DNA from: Lactiplantibacillus plajomi
GTDB lineage: Bacteria > Bacillota > Bacilli > Lactobacillales > Lactobacillaceae
Assembly: GCF_005405405.1 (NCBI RefSeq)
Contig: NZ_BJDZ01000001.1
Span: 62,001 to 126,000, forward strand
Reading direction: 5' to 3'
DNA: 64,000 bases
Shown here: in pieces, positions 43,442 to 51,963 of the stretch
How positions within the stretch are numbered: the stretch's first letter is position 1
Layout of the letters: the number at the start of each line of letters is the position of its first letter
Made by a program: the position numbers and the translations under genes
The notes under the pieces: generated by a model
What the model was told of the DNA's origin: nothing
What the model saw: only the letters and a program-made list of their open reading frames with translations
The model's database searches: none

Positions 43442-43918
43442 ATGGCAACACCAACCAAAAATATTTTATTAGATGAGCAACTTTGCTTTGCTCTGTATAC
43501 GGCTAGCAAGCGGTTCAACCGTTTCTACGCGGATGCGTTAGCGCCATTTAAGCTTACCTATCCCCAGTACATCACGCTTTTGGCCTTGTGGGAAAATAGT
43601 CCGATGACGGTACGGGAATTAGGCTCGCACGTCAACCTCGACAGCGGAACCCTGACCCCATTACTAAAGCGGATGCAAACCCAGGGATGGGTCGAGCGCA
43701 AACGCGACGAAAACGATGAACGCCAAGTCAACATTTCACTGTCACAAAAGGCAATCGACGCAAAACCCGAAATTTTTGCCCACGTTAACTCGTGCATGGA
43801 CCTACTGGGCATGGATGAAAAGACGTACAACGAGACGCGCAACATCGTCAATTTCGCGTCTGAACGGATCAAAGCTGCCGATCCTAAACAAGTTAAGTTT
43901 TCCGATGATCAACTTTAA
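43442..43918 (+). CDS. MarR-family regulator, OhrR-like
   Basis: 158 residues. The OhrR-type N-terminus has the redox cysteine (LDEQLCFALYTASK, Cys16) followed by FYADALAPFKLTYPQYI, and the winged helix has GTLTPLLKRM and a wing KRDENDERQVNISL. Family knowledge: OhrR/MgrA regulators sense organic hydroperoxides through this cysteine and repress a peroxidase gene (ohr). No ohr gene is adjacent, so its targets lie elsewhere or it acts alone. AAGGAGG site. The product's C-terminal tail is longer than usual. Confidence 0.9.
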   Translation: MATPTKNILLDEQLCFALYTASKRFNRFYADALAPFKLTYPQYITLLALWENSPMTVRELGSHVNLDSGTLTPLLKRMQTQGWVERKRDENDERQVNISLSQKAIDAKPEIFAHVNSCMDLLGMDEKTYNETRNIVNFASERIKAADPKQVKFSDDQL

Positions 43919-44029
43919 ATTATAACCAAGTATGAACGGGTTACAGGAAGACTAACTTGTGTGTATAAATAAAACAGACTGGAAGCTAAGTGAAATACAA
44001 CAAAAAGGTTAGACGAAAGTAAATAATTT

Positions 44030-44165
44030 TTATACTGCTGAGGTGTGTTCCTGATATTCGGTTGGGGACATACCTTTTATTTTCAATGACACCCACTGGC
44101 AATTAAACCATTCGACATATTCTTTTAAAACTGCTTCAAGCTCATCTAAGCTTTGGCATGGGGAG
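44030..44165 (-). pseudogene. Remnant of an IS3-family transposase
   Basis: The minus strand encodes about 40 codons of a transposase C-terminus: LDELEAVLKEYVEWFN, then SLKIKGMSPTEYQEH and a stop. This matches the end of IS3-group (IS150/IS1223-type) OrfB, normally ...YNNQRISLKIKGMSP.... The catalytic part and the left end are missing. Confidence 0.75.
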
Positions 44166-44476
44166 AAATCCAGTTAACCACTCGGCCTTATTGATAAAGA
44201 GGCCTTACACATCCTTAACCTGCAAATGTTAAACAACTGGTTGCTGCATTCAGATGTCGGTTGAATTATGCAAAAGCCAGCATCCTAGGATACTTTGATT
44301 ACTAACGCAATTTAGCTCTCATAAGATGATTTCTCATCGAATCTTCTTTAAATTACACAAAAATAGCGTAATAGTTAATTTTCAACGACTGTCACTATGA
44401 AAGTAATTATTTCATATCACCAATTATGATAACAGAGCAATCAATATACTAATCTTTTTGCCCTTTATATTTAATA

Positions 44477-44524
44477 AAAGCTACTTTGTGAAAGTTCTAG
44501 AGATTTTCACAAAGCAGCTTTTCA
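44477..44524 (+). terminator. Terminator-like hairpin upstream of the AT-rich membrane gene
   Basis: AAAGCTACTTTGTGAAA pairs with TTTCACAAAGCAGCTTTT with one bulge, and a TTTTC tail follows. Confidence 0.7.
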
Positions 44525-44590
44525 TTTGGACATTTATGCTACTTTTTCTTATAGAATTTTAGACAATTCAACTGATGCTCGTATTCATGC

Positions 44591-44596
44591 TATAAT
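44591..44596 (+). promoter_or_regulatory. -10 box of the AT-rich membrane gene
   Basis: A perfect TATAAT with TTCAAC (44567-44572) 18 bases upstream, giving a start of transcription near 44603. Confidence 0.5.
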
Positions 44597-44623
44597 ACTC
44601 AAGGTTTATCTTAATAAAAGGAG

Positions 44624-46414
44624 TTGGACATCATTAACATAAAGGTATCAGATAATAATCACGAAGCTACCTTATTAAAAACTAAAGCATTTTTAATCAT
44701 CACCATTGTCGCAATTGCTTTATTAGTACCCCAAATTCTAACTAAAAGTATTGTCCTAGGATCAGATGCAATTTTTCATTTTAATCGGATTTACGATACA
44801 GCTCAACAAATTCGTACCGGCAATTTCAACTATTTCCAATCTAATTATGGCTTCCAACAGGCTGGTCGAATCATTACCCCACTGTATGGGCCCTTAATGA
44901 GTTATCTATTAGGAACTATTTTGCTATTAACTGGGAGCTGGCTTAAATTTCAAGTTATTATCAACCTCCTAGTCTTAGTCATTGCTGGCTATGGTTTATT
45001 TTTGCTTGCCAAAAGAACTGGCGCAGAACAAACATTCGCATTAATTGCCGGCATATTATTTATGACTAGCGTCTCCGTTACAGCTTGGATTACCAAACAA
45101 CACTTTACCTCTGTTGGATTAATACTTATTCCCTACGTTCTCTATTATGCTATCGATTTCTTAGAGGAAGATCGTCCCCTACGTATCTGGGGACTTGCGC
45201 TTTCAATGGCACTAATCGTTGAAACCCATTTTCTGAGTGCGTTATTCGCGGTTGTTGCGCTCGTCATCTTGTTTATCATCGGTTTAATTATTCATAAAAA
45301 TAAATTAGCCTTTTTCCGTCAAGTTGCCTTTGCCGGTACCATAGCGCTGCTATTAACCCTAAATGTCTGGGGTAGTCTATTAGATGTTTACCATGGAAAC
45401 CATTTATTATCAACTTGGCCATATCAGAACTTAGATGCAGGCGCAATGAAACTCTCATTTGCCGAAGAAACTGAAACACAACTTGGATTGACCTTATCAA
45501 TTTTATTAATCATACAATTAATATATGTAGCAACTCATTTAAAGCAAGTTTCAAGAAACAATCTAATTTTTTCATTTATAGGTGGATTTTTCTTACTACT
45601 TTCTTCTAAATTAATGCTCTGGAATTTTCTGGGAGCTGCCTTCCCATCATTAACAACTTTAATGCAATATCCATCGCGAATTCGTGGAATTGCAGTGGTT
45701 TTCCTATTTACAGCTATCGCACTTAGTTGCAGCGAAAACGCTGTTCACTACTCAAAATTACGACCAATCTTAACTGGAAGTCTATTATTAGTCGCAACGT
45801 TTGCCGCGTTTAATACTTATATGAACATGACTCAGTTAGCACAAACTTGGCACTCTGATCAACCAATCAGCGCAACGAATGCTATCGTTAAACGTAAGCA
45901 TTTAACTGCAGATCAAATTCGAGGAGCATTCCGGTCAGCCAATTTAAGTAAAGGTTTAAAAGTAGTGCCCAAATCAACTCCCGACTACTTACCCACTCAT
46001 ACAAAAGTTGATCCAGCACACTATCTTAAAATGCATCCGTACGCTCTAGTTTCCACTAATCTCATAAAAAACAATGGGTTTGATAAGTTTGTACTCAGCG
46101 ATGGTACTTTAAAAATAAAATGGTATTCGAAAACCACTAAGCAAGTAACGCTCCCCGCCGTTATCTATGCACATAGCAATATAACACTCAATAAACATAA
46201 CGTGAAAGCTACAAAATTAACAACAACGCAAATTGGTAATCCAATTGTTCAGTCAAAACCAGGGAATAATGTCGCCACTATTAATTACCACACTTCCAAA
46301 ACAGTATCTACCTTGATTTGGATTTCATTAATACTCTGGCCAATAACGCTATTAGTTATCTTAGTTGTTAAAACCATTAAAGTAGTTCAAAATAGGCACC
46401 ATTTATCACTATAA
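44624..46414 (+). CDS. Large multi-pass membrane protein, YfhO / GT-C related
   Basis: About 590 residues with ten or more helices in the first 400 residues and a soluble C-terminal part before a last helix (IWISLILWPITLLVILVV). LGSDAIFHFNRIYDTAQQI near the start gives an acidic first outer loop, as in YfhO-like and other GT-C proteins; the pattern also fits the 6-pyruvoyl-tetrahydropterin synthase-related membrane family. The gene is clearly AT-richer than its neighbours and stands between transposase remnants, so it was probably acquired. The start is unclear: the in-frame TTG (44624) touches AAAAGGAG, and ATC (44630) or ATT (44633) have proper spacing. No partner glycosyltransferase is nearby. 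Confidence 0.75.
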   Translation: MDIINIKVSDNNHEATLLKTKAFLIITIVAIALLVPQILTKSIVLGSDAIFHFNRIYDTAQQIRTGNFNYFQSNYGFQQAGRIITPLYGPLMSYLLGTILLLTGSWLKFQVIINLLVLVIAGYGLFLLAKRTGAEQTFALIAGILFMTSVSVTAWITKQHFTSVGLILIPYVLYYAIDFLEEDRPLRIWGLALSMALIVETHFLSALFAVVALVILFIIGLIIHKNKLAFFRQVAFAGTIALLLTLNVWGSLLDVYHGNHLLSTWPYQNLDAGAMKLSFAEETETQLGLTLSILLIIQLIYVATHLKQVSRNNLIFSFIGGFFLLLSSKLMLWNFLGAAFPSLTTLMQYPSRIRGIAVVFLFTAIALSCSENAVHYSKLRPILTGSLLLVATFAAFNTYMNMTQLAQTWHSDQPISATNAIVKRKHLTADQIRGAFRSANLSKGLKVVPKSTPDYLPTHTKVDPAHYLKMHPYALVSTNLIKNNGFDKFVLSDGTLKIKWYSKTTKQVTLPAVIYAHSNITLNKHNVKATKLTTTQIGNPIVQSKPGNNVATINYHTSKTVSTLIWISLILWPITLLVILVVKTIKVVQNRHHLSL

Positions 46415-46432
46415 TAACTGATTAACATCTAA

Positions 46433-46474
46433 AACGGATGAGAGACCAAAGTTTAGTCTCTCATCCGTTTTAAT
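46433..46474 (+). terminator. Terminator of the AT-rich membrane gene
   Basis: A perfect 16-base stem (AAAACGGATGAGAGAC and complement) with a TTTTAATT tail. Confidence 0.9.
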
Positions 46475-46499
46475 TGCTAAGCAATTCCTGCAATCAATC

Positions 46500-46600
46500 A
46501 TTAGCGTAACCAACTTCATGATGTTTAAGCCTATCGTGACAATTCCAACTTTCTTTGTAGCTTTATCCAAATAACGTACAAGAAACGTCTTAAATGGCGA
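46500..46600 (-). pseudogene. Possible remnant of another transposase C-terminus
   Basis: A minus-strand frame reads KTFLVRYLDKATKKVGIVT followed by IGLNIMKL, like the end of an IS1182- or IS5-type transposase (…RxLxKVxxEFGLxxxAxNLRKL). It directly abuts the IS30 remnant and is broken on both sides. Confidence 0.35.
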
Positions 46601-46604
46601 ATTA

Positions 46605-47360
46605 TCAAATCAAGCGCTACTTTTTGTCGAAGAAAACTTCACTTACTACAAGACCTTGCGTGGACAGCTATTTAAATCTGTAACGAATGCGATAATCTCC
46701 TAGTCATTTAAATCGTTCAAATCAGTTCCTTGAGAAAAGTATTCGCAAATTAAACCGTTAATGCTTTCATCAGTTCCACATTGTTGTGGTGCGTGTGAAT
46801 TCGGGAAAAACACTGGTGTTTCTAAAGTGTCAATGATGTCTTGATATTTGGCAAACTCAGTTCCACAATCAGGCGCAATTGTCTTTACCCGCTTCGGTGT
46901 AACGTTATTTAATAAGCCTATCATAGCTTATGCCACAGGCTCAGCCGCGACTTTACTAACCCGTTCCGCTAATAAGTATCGTGATTTACGGTCTACCAGT
47001 GTCACCAACGCTGAGCGTCCAGTTTTACCACGCACTGTATCACCTTTCCAATGCCAAACCGAGTTCTATTTTTAGCTGAACGGGGGCATTCATGGATCGA
47101 AGACACATCGTTAAAACGACCATGCCGTTTCTTGATAGTTCCCTTAACTTTGCGCGTTTTACCCCGATGTCTTAACTGACGGGAAATGCCACGGGCACCA
47201 TGACTTTGACGCTTTTCACCAAGATTATTCAAAGCAATCCCACGATAAATTGGATTATAGCTGATTTTCCAGTTACTATGCTCAAAATGTAAACGTCCTG
47301 CAATTTGTTCTGGGGACCATTTACGCCTGTAAGTATTCGCTCAATACTTGTTATTTTAAT
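46605..47360 (-). pseudogene. Decayed IS30-family transposase
   Basis: Pieces of one IS30 transposase lie in order in several frames on the minus strand: KWSPEQIAGRLHFEHSNWKIS, SHGARGISRQLRHRGKTRKV, NRTRFGI-then-frameshift (parent: HWEGDTV), then KTIAPDCGTEFAKYQ, FPNSHAPQQCGTDESINGL, and after a nonsense codon FVTDLNSCPRK and EVFFDK. At least one frameshift and several stops disrupt it, and the N-terminal helix-turn-helix part is missing. The DDE residues are therefore not in one product, so it is inactive. Confidence 0.88.
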
Positions 47361-47680
47361 TGAGAACCTAATCCCCCCTAAATTTGGATTTACTCCAACT
47401 TAGAGGGGGATTCACTTTAACCCTGTTGTACGACCTCCCTCTATTTTATGGTAATTTAAGAGTAGATCCCTATAGCCTTTTATTTAATTTATGTTTTGAA
47501 TTTAAATGTATATTAATTTAAAATCATTATATTTATTTCCAAAGAAACTAAGTGTTAGTAATTAACTGCACAAATATAAAAAAATGACTCTACCGCTTGA
47601 TAGCAGTAGGGCCAAAGAGTTAGGTTTAAGTACAATATGGGGGATTGTACTTGCTTGTCCATCCACTTTGGGGGAGTAAA
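47361..47680. other. AT-rich stretch with an inverted repeat at 47371-47416
   Basis: Close to the IS30 remnant lies AATCCCCCCTAA paired with TTAGAGGGGGATT across about 20 bases, possibly an IS end or a terminator. The rest is AT-rich with no gene that I can support. Confidence 0.4.
47628..47652 (+). promoter_or_regulatory. Inverted repeat ahead of the 37-residue ORF
   Basis: AAGTACAAT (47628-47636) and ATTGTACTT (47644-47652) around ATGGGGG. It is perfectly symmetrical, in a position where an operator or leader hairpin would be expected. Confidence 0.45.
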
Positions 47681-47794
47681 ATGAACAAGTATATAACTAT
47701 TAGGTACGATTATATGCTATTACATAATTGTGAAGAAAGTGTGAATATTTGCCCTAAAACGTTAGTTAATATATATATTTCTTTAGAAGTATGA
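47681..47794 (+). CDS. Possible small peptide gene (37 aa)
   Basis: ATG with a strong GGGGGAG site at 5 bases, TGA after 37 codons. The product has two cysteines (NCEESVNICP, 8 residues apart), is tyrosine- and isoleucine-rich and has no evident double-glycine leader. It is near a CPBP-family protease gene and a LytTR two-component system, so a signalling or bacteriocin-type peptide is possible but unproven. It is AT-rich like the surrounding patchwork. Confidence 0.35.
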   Translation: MNKYITIRYDYMLLHNCEESVNICPKTLVNIYISLEV

Positions 47795-47913
47795 TTGTTT
47801 TTCTATATAAATAATTATTTCAAGTAATAGGCAACCAGCTATCACTTTATATTTGCGATTACGTGATGAATGACCGCGATTGCGCTAAAATTTAGCTAGA
47901 GGGCGGTGGGCAA

Positions 47914-48606
47914 ATGACAAGTATAGACCTGGTGTTAGCTTGGCTATGGCGAGTTCTAGTCATGGCGGGATTATTAGTGGGCATTCAAGTGCCACCAATG
48001 TTACTTAGATTAATTAACGAATTGATTGGTCAACCAGCCTTGGTTGGGTGGCAAATTGCGGCAACCTGCCTATATTTTCTGGTTTTTGCCATCGTGGCGA
48101 TGGTTGCCGGGGTGACGATGCGCCACTACGCCGTATCGGATCAATGGACGCGACTAACCCCACACGACTGGCGACTAGTTTGGGGCAGCTATTTCTGCAT
48201 TATTCTTTGCGAAGGGGCCTTTGAGCTCGTTAATCGCCTGGTTTACAGCCAATCCGAAACTGAAAATAATTCAATTATCAAAAACTTGATGAGTGGCAGC
48301 ACGATCGCACTCTGGCTGATGGGCTTTAGCGCCGTCATCTTAACACCCATCGTTGAGGAATTGATCTTCCGCGGCGCCTTGATGAACCTATTCTTGAATC
48401 ACGGGAGTTTAAAAATCATTCTAAGCGGTCTCGTATTCGGTAGCCTGCACAGTAGCTCAACGCTTGCGAGCTGGTTAATTTACGTGATGATGGGGCTAAT
48501 TTTAGCAACCGTGTACTGGCATTCCCATAAAATTCAAACTTCAATTCTATTGCATTTTGTCATCAACGCGGCCGCAATGGGCGTGATGATCTATCAGATT
48601 ACCTAA
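47914..48606 (+). CDS. CPBP-family intramembrane metalloprotease (Abi/CaaX type)
   Basis: 230 residues with about six to seven helices. The three CPBP motifs are present: EELIFRG (about residues 147-153), FGSLHSS (174-180) and the His of LLHFVIN (about 213-219). In lactobacilli such proteins occur in bacteriocin loci as immunity or processing factors, but also alone. The start is behind GAGGGCGGTGGG. No bacteriocin structural gene is certain nearby. Function inferred from family only. Confidence 0.92.
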   Translation: MTSIDLVLAWLWRVLVMAGLLVGIQVPPMLLRLINELIGQPALVGWQIAATCLYFLVFAIVAMVAGVTMRHYAVSDQWTRLTPHDWRLVWGSYFCIILCEGAFELVNRLVYSQSETENNSIIKNLMSGSTIALWLMGFSAVILTPIVEELIFRGALMNLFLNHGSLKIILSGLVFGSLHSSSTLASWLIYVMMGLILATVYWHSHKIQTSILLHFVINAAAMGVMIYQIT

Positions 48607-48670
48607 AAATGGCCCCCCAAGAATTTATTGAAGTGCCACCAGCTCATTTTTAATTATGTTTTTTTAGGAT

Positions 48671-49045
48671 TCAATACCCTGCCAAATCACCGAACCAAAC
48701 CAGCAACAAGTCAAAGATCAAGAATAACACGTTAAACTGCAATAACCACCAGTTCATTAACCCGCGTTCACGCACCATTCCGATAATTGAAACCACAATC
48801 CCAATAATCGGAATCAAACCACCCTGAAAGAAGCGGTAAAGCGGAATGTAAGCCTGTTGTGCAAAGAACGTTGGCCCCGTAATTTGGCCCAGCAAGATGA
48901 AGAGCAGGAATACCCCGATATTTAATAATGAACAGGCAAACGCCGTCTCCGTAATCGTCCCCATTGATAAGCGAAAATGAAATCCCCACCGCAGGATCAC
49001 CGTCCCAACAATACCTACCGCCAGGATGCTGCCAATAATTAACAT
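48671..49045 (-). CDS. Four-helix membrane protein, unknown
   Basis: 124 residues from the ATG at 49045 behind GAGAGG; the longer reading to 49084 has no site. Four hydrophobic helices (LIIGSILAVGIVGTVIL, a second at about 35-55, a third with PIIGIVVSIIGMV and a last with LLQFNVLFLIFDLLLVW). No family recognised. Convergent with the CPBP gene, and single. Confidence 0.65.
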   Translation of the reverse strand: MLIIGSILAVGIVGTVILRWGFHFRLSMGTITETAFACSLLNIGVFLLFILLGQITGPTFFAQQAYIPLYRFFQGGLIPIIGIVVSIIGMVRERGLMNWWLLQFNVLFLIFDLLLVWFGDLAGY

Positions 49046-49142
49046 ACTCGTCCTCTCATTCCCCTGTTTTAATAGTTCCACCATACGCTAAAAAGGACGC
49101 CAACTCAGCGTTTTTTGGGAAGTTTTAAACTTTTTTAGCAAA

Positions 49143-49184
49143 TAAAAACTGCTAAACCGTGGTAGTACCACCGCTTAGCAGTTT
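49143..49184 (-). terminator. Terminator after the anchored Ig-like protein gene
   Basis: A 10-base outer stem (AAACTGCTAA, 49146-49155; 49175-49184) with an inner palindrome (CCGTGGTAGTACCACCGC), followed on the minus strand by TTTTATTTG. Confidence 0.75.
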
Positions 49185-49187
49185 AAA

Positions 49188-49538
49188 TTATCCCGAACTC
49201 TTTGACCCCGTTGTGACCGTTAAAACTTGCGCTTTTTGTCCTACGACCCGAACAACCACCGACTGAGTTTTCTGAACGGGCATCTGAACACTGAAGCGTC
49301 CGTTCTGCTTATTAGAAATTACTCGGCGTCGCCGGTTACCACTTTGCAAGGTCACGATGACCCCCTGCTTGGTCCGACCACTAATCGTCGCCGTTCGCGT
49401 TTTTGTGTGATAGTCCAGTTTGACCGTCAGCGCCCGCGTATGCTGCCGTTGATACCCGCCACGTAGGCTGTATTCCAGCCCAACAATGACGATACAACTT
49501 GCCAAAATTAATAGTCCTAACGACCAAAACCGTCGCAC
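49188..49538 (-). CDS. Small membrane-anchored or secreted beta-rich protein
   Basis: 116 residues if the GTG at 49538 (behind GGGGTG) is the start. An N-terminal helix (RRFWSLGLLILASCIVIVG) is followed by a single beta-rich domain (LTVKLDYHTKTRTATISG, VIVTLQSGNRRRRVISN, SVVVRVVGQKAQVLTV) with the look of a bacterial Ig-like repeat. It would be held outside the membrane. The start codon is uncertain and the reading could extend to 49670. No family named with confidence. It lies just downstream of the two-component operon, separated by a terminator. Confidence 0.55.
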   Translation of the reverse strand: MRRFWSLGLLILASCIVIVGLEYSLRGGYQRQHTRALTVKLDYHTKTRTATISGRTKQGVIVTLQSGNRRRRVISNKQNGRFSVQMPVQKTQSVVVRVVGQKAQVLTVTTGSKSSG

Positions 49539-49614
49539 ATCACACACCCCCAGACCGATCCCCATAACCGGTATTTTAATGTCTTCATGATACTCAGAAA
49601 GTTCGGTTGCGACA

Positions 49615-49648
49615 CAAAAAAGGTGCAAACCTCTAAATAGGTTGCACC
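49615..49648 (-). terminator. Terminator of the two-component operon
   Basis: On the minus strand GGTGCAACCT pairs with AGGTTTGCACC, followed by TTTTTTGTG. Confidence 0.8.
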
Positions 49649-49691
49649 ACCGTGGTTTCAGAATGTTCAACTTTTGCGATTTTGTTACATT

Positions 49692-50465
49692 TTAGTTCTC
49701 ATCAAACGTGACCGTCCACTGAGACTTTTGAATCAGTTTGACTAAGTCCCGCATTTTTCGGGTTGCAATATCGACGGTTTCGCCATTCGCAAAGTAACCC
49801 AGCTGGTGTTTCTTATCGATCCGGACTAATTTTTGCGGATTAACCAGAAAACTCTTATGCACTCGGAACAACTCCGGGTGGGCCGTCGTTTCGTCACTAA
49901 TTTTACCGTTATACTGAACCAGCCGCTCCTCTAAGTGCAGTACCAGCCTATTACGGCTCATACCGGTTTCAATGAACAAAACTTGCGCTAATGGCACGTT
50001 GAATAACTGACCACCCTTCGCATAGGAAAACATCGCTTCACTAGCGACGCCTTGTTTCGTATAGCGTTCGTAAGCCACGCGGATATCTGTTTCGACCTTT
50101 TCTTTGACCGTGGCCGCACCCAGATCCTTAACGATAAAATCAAGTGGCTCAATGCGGCGTTCAAATGTCAAGAAAGCCATCTCGGCGTGCGTCGAAACAA
50201 ACACGATTTTAGCGTTAACGTCTTGTTCGCGAATCTTACTAGCCAGCGTCAATCCGTTCAACTCTTGTTCAGGATACTCAATATCCAAAAAATAGAGTCC
50301 TTCCTGAACGGGTTGACCGTCCAAATAATCCAGTAATTCTTGGGCGCGCGGCGTTGCCAAAGTCAGGGCCATGTCAAATTCATTAATCATAATGTGGTTA
50401 GCAATAATTTCTCTTAGCGTTGCTAACTGCTCCGGATTATCTTCAACAACGAACGTTTTTAACAT
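49692..50465 (-). CDS. Response regulator, AgrA/PlnD type (REC-LytTR)
   Basis: 257 residues. The receiver domain has VVEDNPEQL at the start and the phosphorylated Asp61 in YFLDIEYPE, followed by the FVSTHAEMAF switch region. The C-terminal LytTR DNA-binding domain (about 150-250) has LFIETGMSRNRLVLHLEE, LFRVHKSFLVN and ATRKMRDL. This is the class that, with an AgrC-like kinase, senses peptide pheromones. It follows the kinase gene with a 6-base gap in one operon. No pheromone gene is clear in the flanks. Confidence 0.93.
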   Translation of the reverse strand: MLKTFVVEDNPEQLATLREIIANHIMINEFDMALTLATPRAQELLDYLDGQPVQEGLYFLDIEYPEQELNGLTLASKIREQDVNAKIVFVSTHAEMAFLTFERRIEPLDFIVKDLGAATVKEKVETDIRVAYERYTKQGVASEAMFSYAKGGQLFNVPLAQVLFIETGMSRNRLVLHLEERLVQYNGKISDETTAHPELFRVHKSFLVNPQKLVRIDKKHQLGYFANGETVDIATRKMRDLVKLIQKSQWTVTFDEN

Positions 50466-50471
50466 GCGTGC

Positions 50472-51737
50472 TTACCCCTTTTCAATACTAATGACGAACT
50501 CAAACCGTTGGCGCGCACTAATTTCGTAAGTAACGTTATCCAACGGATCTAATAACTCGCGGACGGTGGCCAGTCCCTGGCCATGATTAGTCCCCTTGGT
50601 CGTATTACCCGCAACTAATAGCTGGTCCACCCGTTCAACGGGTTGCCTGAGCGAATTGGCAAACACTAATTCGACCATCTGCGGATAGTGAATGGCTGCT
50701 ACCGCAAGTTGCCCATCTGGTTGCGCCTTAGCCGCATCGATTGCATTATCAAGTAGGATTCCGCTGACCCGGGCCAGCGTGACCGGGTCAATTGCCAAGC
50801 CACTGACCGGGGCGTCGGCCTCCAAGCGTACGGAAATCCCCGCTTGGCGCGCCACCGAAAACTTATCCTGAATAATCGCCTTGAGCGGCTTATCCTTAAT
50901 TTGCTCTAAATTATCAAAGTGGCCAAAATCACGGCACAGGCTCTGTTGTGAACTATCCATAACCGACTTGAAATAAGCTTTTAACTCCGAGTCCTTTGAC
51001 GTTTCAACGTACTCACTTAGCGACAACAAAATATTTTGATAATCGTGCCGGAACTGCCGTAAGTTTTGGTAACTGCGTTCCAAATTATCCACGTAAATGT
51101 CGTATTGCCGCCGTTCTAAAGCTTGCCGGTGGGCTTGAACCCGCATGGTATAACTATAAAACAAATAAATAAAGGTTCCCGCGTTAATCATTAAAACAGC
51201 GACTAAAATTATCATTAAAATACCGACAAAACCGGAACCAATTCGATAATTATCGGCTGCCGCCGTGATAGCCAGAAAAGCGATCGTGACAACGGTAAGC
51301 ACACTGACCACGACGTTTAACGTGACGTCGTTGTTCAGCTGTTGCGGGTGTCGTTTTTGCAGTAACCGAAAGCTGATTGCCACCGCCAGCATGCAAGCCG
51401 TCACGATGAGCTCACCCACAATTTCAAATAGCCAACCGCTCCAATGGTTAATACTCAAACCGACCCAATAAAATAAGCTTTCAGTCGCGTAACTTCCAAA
51501 AAAGCTGAACAGGACGTAGGCAATCGTGGCCGTTAAACTGGTGACAATAAAATACCGTTTATGACGCACAAACGCCAGTAACCCCATGTTAATTAGGAAC
51601 GTTAGGATGTCCGAGTAATCGTCATACCACATGTAGACGGCCGTCAAAAACACCGCCATTAGGGTCACGGTAACGTAAACCCTGCGTTGACGTAATTCAC
51701 GGTTCATTAAAATTTGAAGTAGAAAGACAAGCATCAC
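50472..51737 (-). CDS. Sensor histidine kinase, AgrC/HPK10 type
   Basis: About 421-437 residues. The first half is membrane-embedded (six to seven helices, to about 190). A helix with the phosphorylated His (QFRHDYQNILLSL) follows, then the HATPase domain with the N box LDNAIDAA and a G box (NTTKGTNHGQGL). Typical of peptide-sensing kinases. The start is doubtful: GTG/ATG at 51737/51734 have no ribosome site and cut the first helix, while GGGGAGGGG (complement of about 51793-51801) precedes an in-frame ATC (51785). The downstream gene is the LytTR regulator. I list the conservative start. Confidence 0.9.
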   Translation of the reverse strand: MMLVFLLQILMNRELRQRRVYVTVTLMAVFLTAVYMWYDDYSDILTFLINMGLLAFVRHKRYFIVTSLTATIAYVLFSFFGSYATESLFYWVGLSINHWSGWLFEIVGELIVTACMLAVAISFRLLQKRHPQQLNNDVTLNVVVSVLTVVTIAFLAITAAADNYRIGSGFVGILMIILVAVLMINAGTFIYLFYSYTMRVQAHRQALERRQYDIYVDNLERSYQNLRQFRHDYQNILLSLSEYVETSKDSELKAYFKSVMDSSQQSLCRDFGHFDNLEQIKDKPLKAIIQDKFSVARQAGISVRLEADAPVSGLAIDPVTLARVSGILLDNAIDAAKAQPDGQLAVAAIHYPQMVELVFANSLRQPVERVDQLLVAGNTTKGTNHGQGLATVRELLDPLDNVTYEISARQRFEFVISIEKG

Positions 51738-51919
51738 CGAATACCAGTGATCAAACGCCGCAATGTACCAATAAACGTAAACGATACCGTACCCCTCCCC
51801 CGCGTACCGCCGTTATTCAATAGTCCTATTGTAGCGAAAGTCTCCGGCTTTGTATATTTCCACCAATAAAACTTAATAATCTTTAACCAAATTAACCTAA
51901 TTCTGAACAAATGTGAACA

Positions 51920-51953
51920 TAAAAAACGGGTGCGCGTTCAGCACACCCGTTTG
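51920..51953 (-). terminator. Terminator of the 200-residue gene
   Basis: On the minus strand ACGGGTGTGCTG pairs with CGCGCACCCGT (one bulge) and TTTTTTATG follows. Confidence 0.85.
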
Positions 51954-51963
51954 ATCATCATTA

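Noticed and set aside
47371-47416. Terminal inverted repeat of the IS30 remnant
   Set aside because: The arms are C/G runs and the distance from the transposase end is not convincing; it could also be a terminator, so it is only mentioned as an inverted repeat.
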